From positions 58,938-79,506 of the forward strand of contig CACRSC010000093.1 in assembly GCA_902651635.1 (NCBI GenBank): a stretch of DNA of 20,569 nucleotides, in the 5' to 3' direction. Under the pieces are notes generated by a model that saw only the letters and a list, made by a program, of their open reading frames with translations, did not search any database and had not been told where the DNA came from. The translations under genes were made by a program, and so were the position numbers. Shown piece by piece: positions 19,001 to 20,569 of this stretch (the first letter of the stretch is position 1; every line of letters starts with the position of its first letter). Origin of the DNA: Mastigamoeba balamuthi (Eukaryota > Evosea > Mastigamoebida > Mastigamoebidae).

Positions 19001-20569
19001 TTAGTAGATTTTCTGCCCCGGGTAGCGGACCGAAGTGCGCAGGTGCCTCCACAGGTGGATCGCCGGGCTCCTGCCGCGCGAGACAATGGCAGCCACAGAG
19101 CCCGCGAACGCGTTGAAGCTCTGGGTGGGGTTCGTGTCCCAATCGAGGACGCTGAGGAGCCTCCACGCCCCGCTGTCCTCGAGCCACCTGCTCGAATTGC
19201 CGACCTCGATGTAGAGTCTGATCATTGCAACCGTTTGGCTCAAAAACGCAGCCCACATCTCCTCGCGCGAGATCTTCTGCCCGGCATTCGACTGCGGCGG
19301 CTTCGGCGACTTGTCCGACTGCTGCGGCTGTTGCGGCTGTTGCGACTGCAATGACTGCTGCCTCAGCTCCGCGAGAGTGGAGCCGGCTATCCGGCTCCAG
19401 GCGAGCCAGATCTCGTAGCTGATGGGGCACTCGAGGCCGGGCAGCCCCGTGTGGACCATGTCCGCCACGCACCTGTAGACCGCGCTGGGGTCGAACACCC
19501 ACGGCTGCTGGCTGAAGTTACCGAACACGATCTCGGGAGGCTTCCAATCCCTGTCTGGGATCACCACCGGCACGGGGCATTCGCTCTTGCCCTGGGAACC
19601 GCCCTGACCGTATCGACCGGCCGCGAAGAATTTGATGATCGTCGGGCTCGTGTGCTTGAGCAGCTCGGGTGTCAGAGGCATGTCGTACAGTGCTACGCGG
19701 TCTGAGTCATGGCCGGGCTGCTCAGAGGAATCCTTCCTGCGAGAGTCCTCTCCACTCGGCTGCTGTTCGCAGGAGCAGCAGCCCTCCTTCTGCCACTGGC
19801 TCTCCTGCCCTCTCTGCTGCTCCTGTTCGCCCGTCAGTGGGGGGAGGAGCTCCTTTAGGCGCATGAGGGACACGAGGGCCTCGTAGAAGTGCTGGCGCAG
19901 ACCGTTGATGAACCAGTCCCGCTTCTGATGCTGGTTCTGATCCTGCTGCTTCGACATCGGCAGGGGATGCAGGGGGTAGGGGTTGGCCTCGTTGACCAGC
20001 CTCGCCGCCAGGTCCCTGAGGGAGTCGCAGGGCCTGCTCTGCACGACGGCGCCGAGGAGCACAGTGATCGCGTGCTTGGCGACGACGTGAAGAGTCTCGC
20101 CGAGCTCCATCGCCCGCGACGTGTGCAGGTCGTTGAACGTGCTCGCCAGTGCCCCGTAGTACGCGCTCGTCAGCACAGACGACACCGTCCTGCTGTCCTG
20201 CGGGCCCGCGCTGAACGCCTTGGACAGCGTCAGAGTGCTCCCCGCACTCCGCAGCGCCGACATCCCCAGCGTCTCGGCCAGCGTCAGGTTCGACAGCCCC
20301 AGCAGGTTCCCCGCCGACACGTCGCCCCGCGACTGCACGACAACGGCGGCGCACACAGAGGGGTTGGCCAGCGGCGCCAGCAACGCCGTCAGGTCCGCAA
20401 AGGCCTCGTGGATCACAGCCGCCCAGGGGTACGTGGCCACCAGCCGCCACTCGGGCTGCAGCGCGTCCAGCATCGCGTAGCCCGCCGTGTGCGCCACGGT
20501 CTCCACGGACCTGCACGTCGACACCCTCGTCTTGCGGTTGCTGCCGTCGCCCGCCGCCATGTCGAAGAC
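19001..20569 (-). CDS. Copy D: C-terminal part of a diverged family member, cut by the window edge
   Basis: The frame is open from the right edge to the stop at 19001 (about 522 residues visible). It begins just before the gluzincin-like domain. The block VETVAHTAGYAMLDAL aligns with MEAVAHTAGHAVLDAL of copies A and C, and HEAFADL follows. Here both the Glu and the second His of HExxH are replaced (HTAGY). The next part aligns with the LSGMRSA.S region of the others. A glutamine- and serine-rich linker follows, then the helical C-terminal domain (ECPISYEIW versus ECPVSRQLW; HLWRHL versus ALWRRV). Similarity is clear but far lower than among A, B and C. An intron at the equivalent of intron 4 is not evident and may be absent or in frame. 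The gene continues beyond the window; its 5' part cannot be judged. Confidence 0.75.
   Translation of the reverse strand, partial: VFDMAAGDGSNRKTRVSTCRSVETVAHTAGYAMLDALQPEWRLVATYPWAAVIHEAFADLTALLAPLANPSVCAAVVVQSRGDVSAGNLLGLSNLTLAETLGMSALRSAGSTLTLSKAFSAGPQDSRTVSSVLTSAYYGALASTFNDLHTSRAMELGETLHVVAKHAITVLLGAVVQSRPCDSLRDLAARLVNEANPYPLHPLPMSKQQDQNQHQKRDWFINGLRQHFYEALVSLMRLKELLPPLTGEQEQQRGQESQWQKEGCCSCEQQPSGEDSRRKDSSEQPGHDSDRVALYDMPLTPELLKHTSPTIIKFFAAGRYGQGGSQGKSECPVPVVIPDRDWKPPEIVFGNFSQQPWVFDPSAVYRCVADMVHTGLPGLECPISYEIWLAWSRIAGSTLAELRQQSLQSQQPQQPQQSDKSPKPPQSNAGQKISREEMWAAFLSQTVAMIRLYIEVGNSSRWLEDSGAWRLLSVLDWDTNPTQSFNAFAGSVAAIVSRGRSPAIHLWRHLRTSVRYPGQKIY
19305..19390 (-). repeat. Gln-rich low-complexity segment of copy D
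   Basis: The encoded stretch is dominated by Gln with Ser and Pro (blocks such as QSQQPQQPQQSDKSPKPPQS) inside the C-terminal domain of copy D. It is absent from A, B and C, where this part is compact. A second Gln/Glu/Cys-rich stretch lies upstream near 19720-19840. Confidence 0.7.

Overview
The window looks like nuclear DNA of a eukaryote, probably a GC-rich unicellular protist that cannot be identified from this sequence. The evidence is short introns at fixed positions and phases, AT-richer spacers between GC-rich exons, no Shine-Dalgarno sites, and the draft-style base 'n' at 8076. No rRNA, tRNA, CRISPR array, transposase or plasmid gene was recognised.

Everything coding belongs to one family of very large paralogous proteins. 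Copy A (minus, 6701 to 772) and copy B (plus, 7407 to 12532) are divergently arranged around a 705-bp spacer. Copy C (plus, 13016 to 18617) follows B in tandem. Copy D (minus, from the right edge to 19001) is convergent with C and its 5' part lies outside the window. A 770-bp AT-rich flank precedes the 3' end of A.

The reconstructed order of domains in A and C is: a tiny first exon; a beta-rich, possibly C2-like, N-terminal domain; a caspase-type p20 domain; about 800-850 residues of mostly helical sequence; a segment resembling a caspase p10 subunit; a conserved linker; a gluzincin-type metallopeptidase domain; and a small alpha-helical C-terminal domain. The catalytic residues look eroded. 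The caspase His motif reads SGLG instead of SGHG in A and C. The Cys motif is DCGFSG in A and DCCFTG in C. The HExxH motif of the gluzincin reads HTAGH (A, C), HTTGY (B) and HTAGY (D), while the downstream H-E-x-F-A-D ligand motif is kept. These look like pseudoenzymes or receptor/scaffold proteins rather than working proteases.

Four introns of about 47-101 nt have matching positions and phases (2, 1, 2, 0) in the paralogs, with unusual GTGCG or GTTYGTG donors. B lacks the whole p20 region at a junction marked by the single 'n', so it is either broken or misassembled. A 3' portion of A and C is nearly identical DNA while other parts diverge strongly, which suggests gene conversion. A short shared motif, GTGCATTYC, lies upstream of A, B and C and is a candidate core promoter element.

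Functional interpretation (regulatory or inflammasome-like scaffold, defence or self-recognition family) is inference. What is read directly is the family structure, the intron pattern and the residue substitutions.
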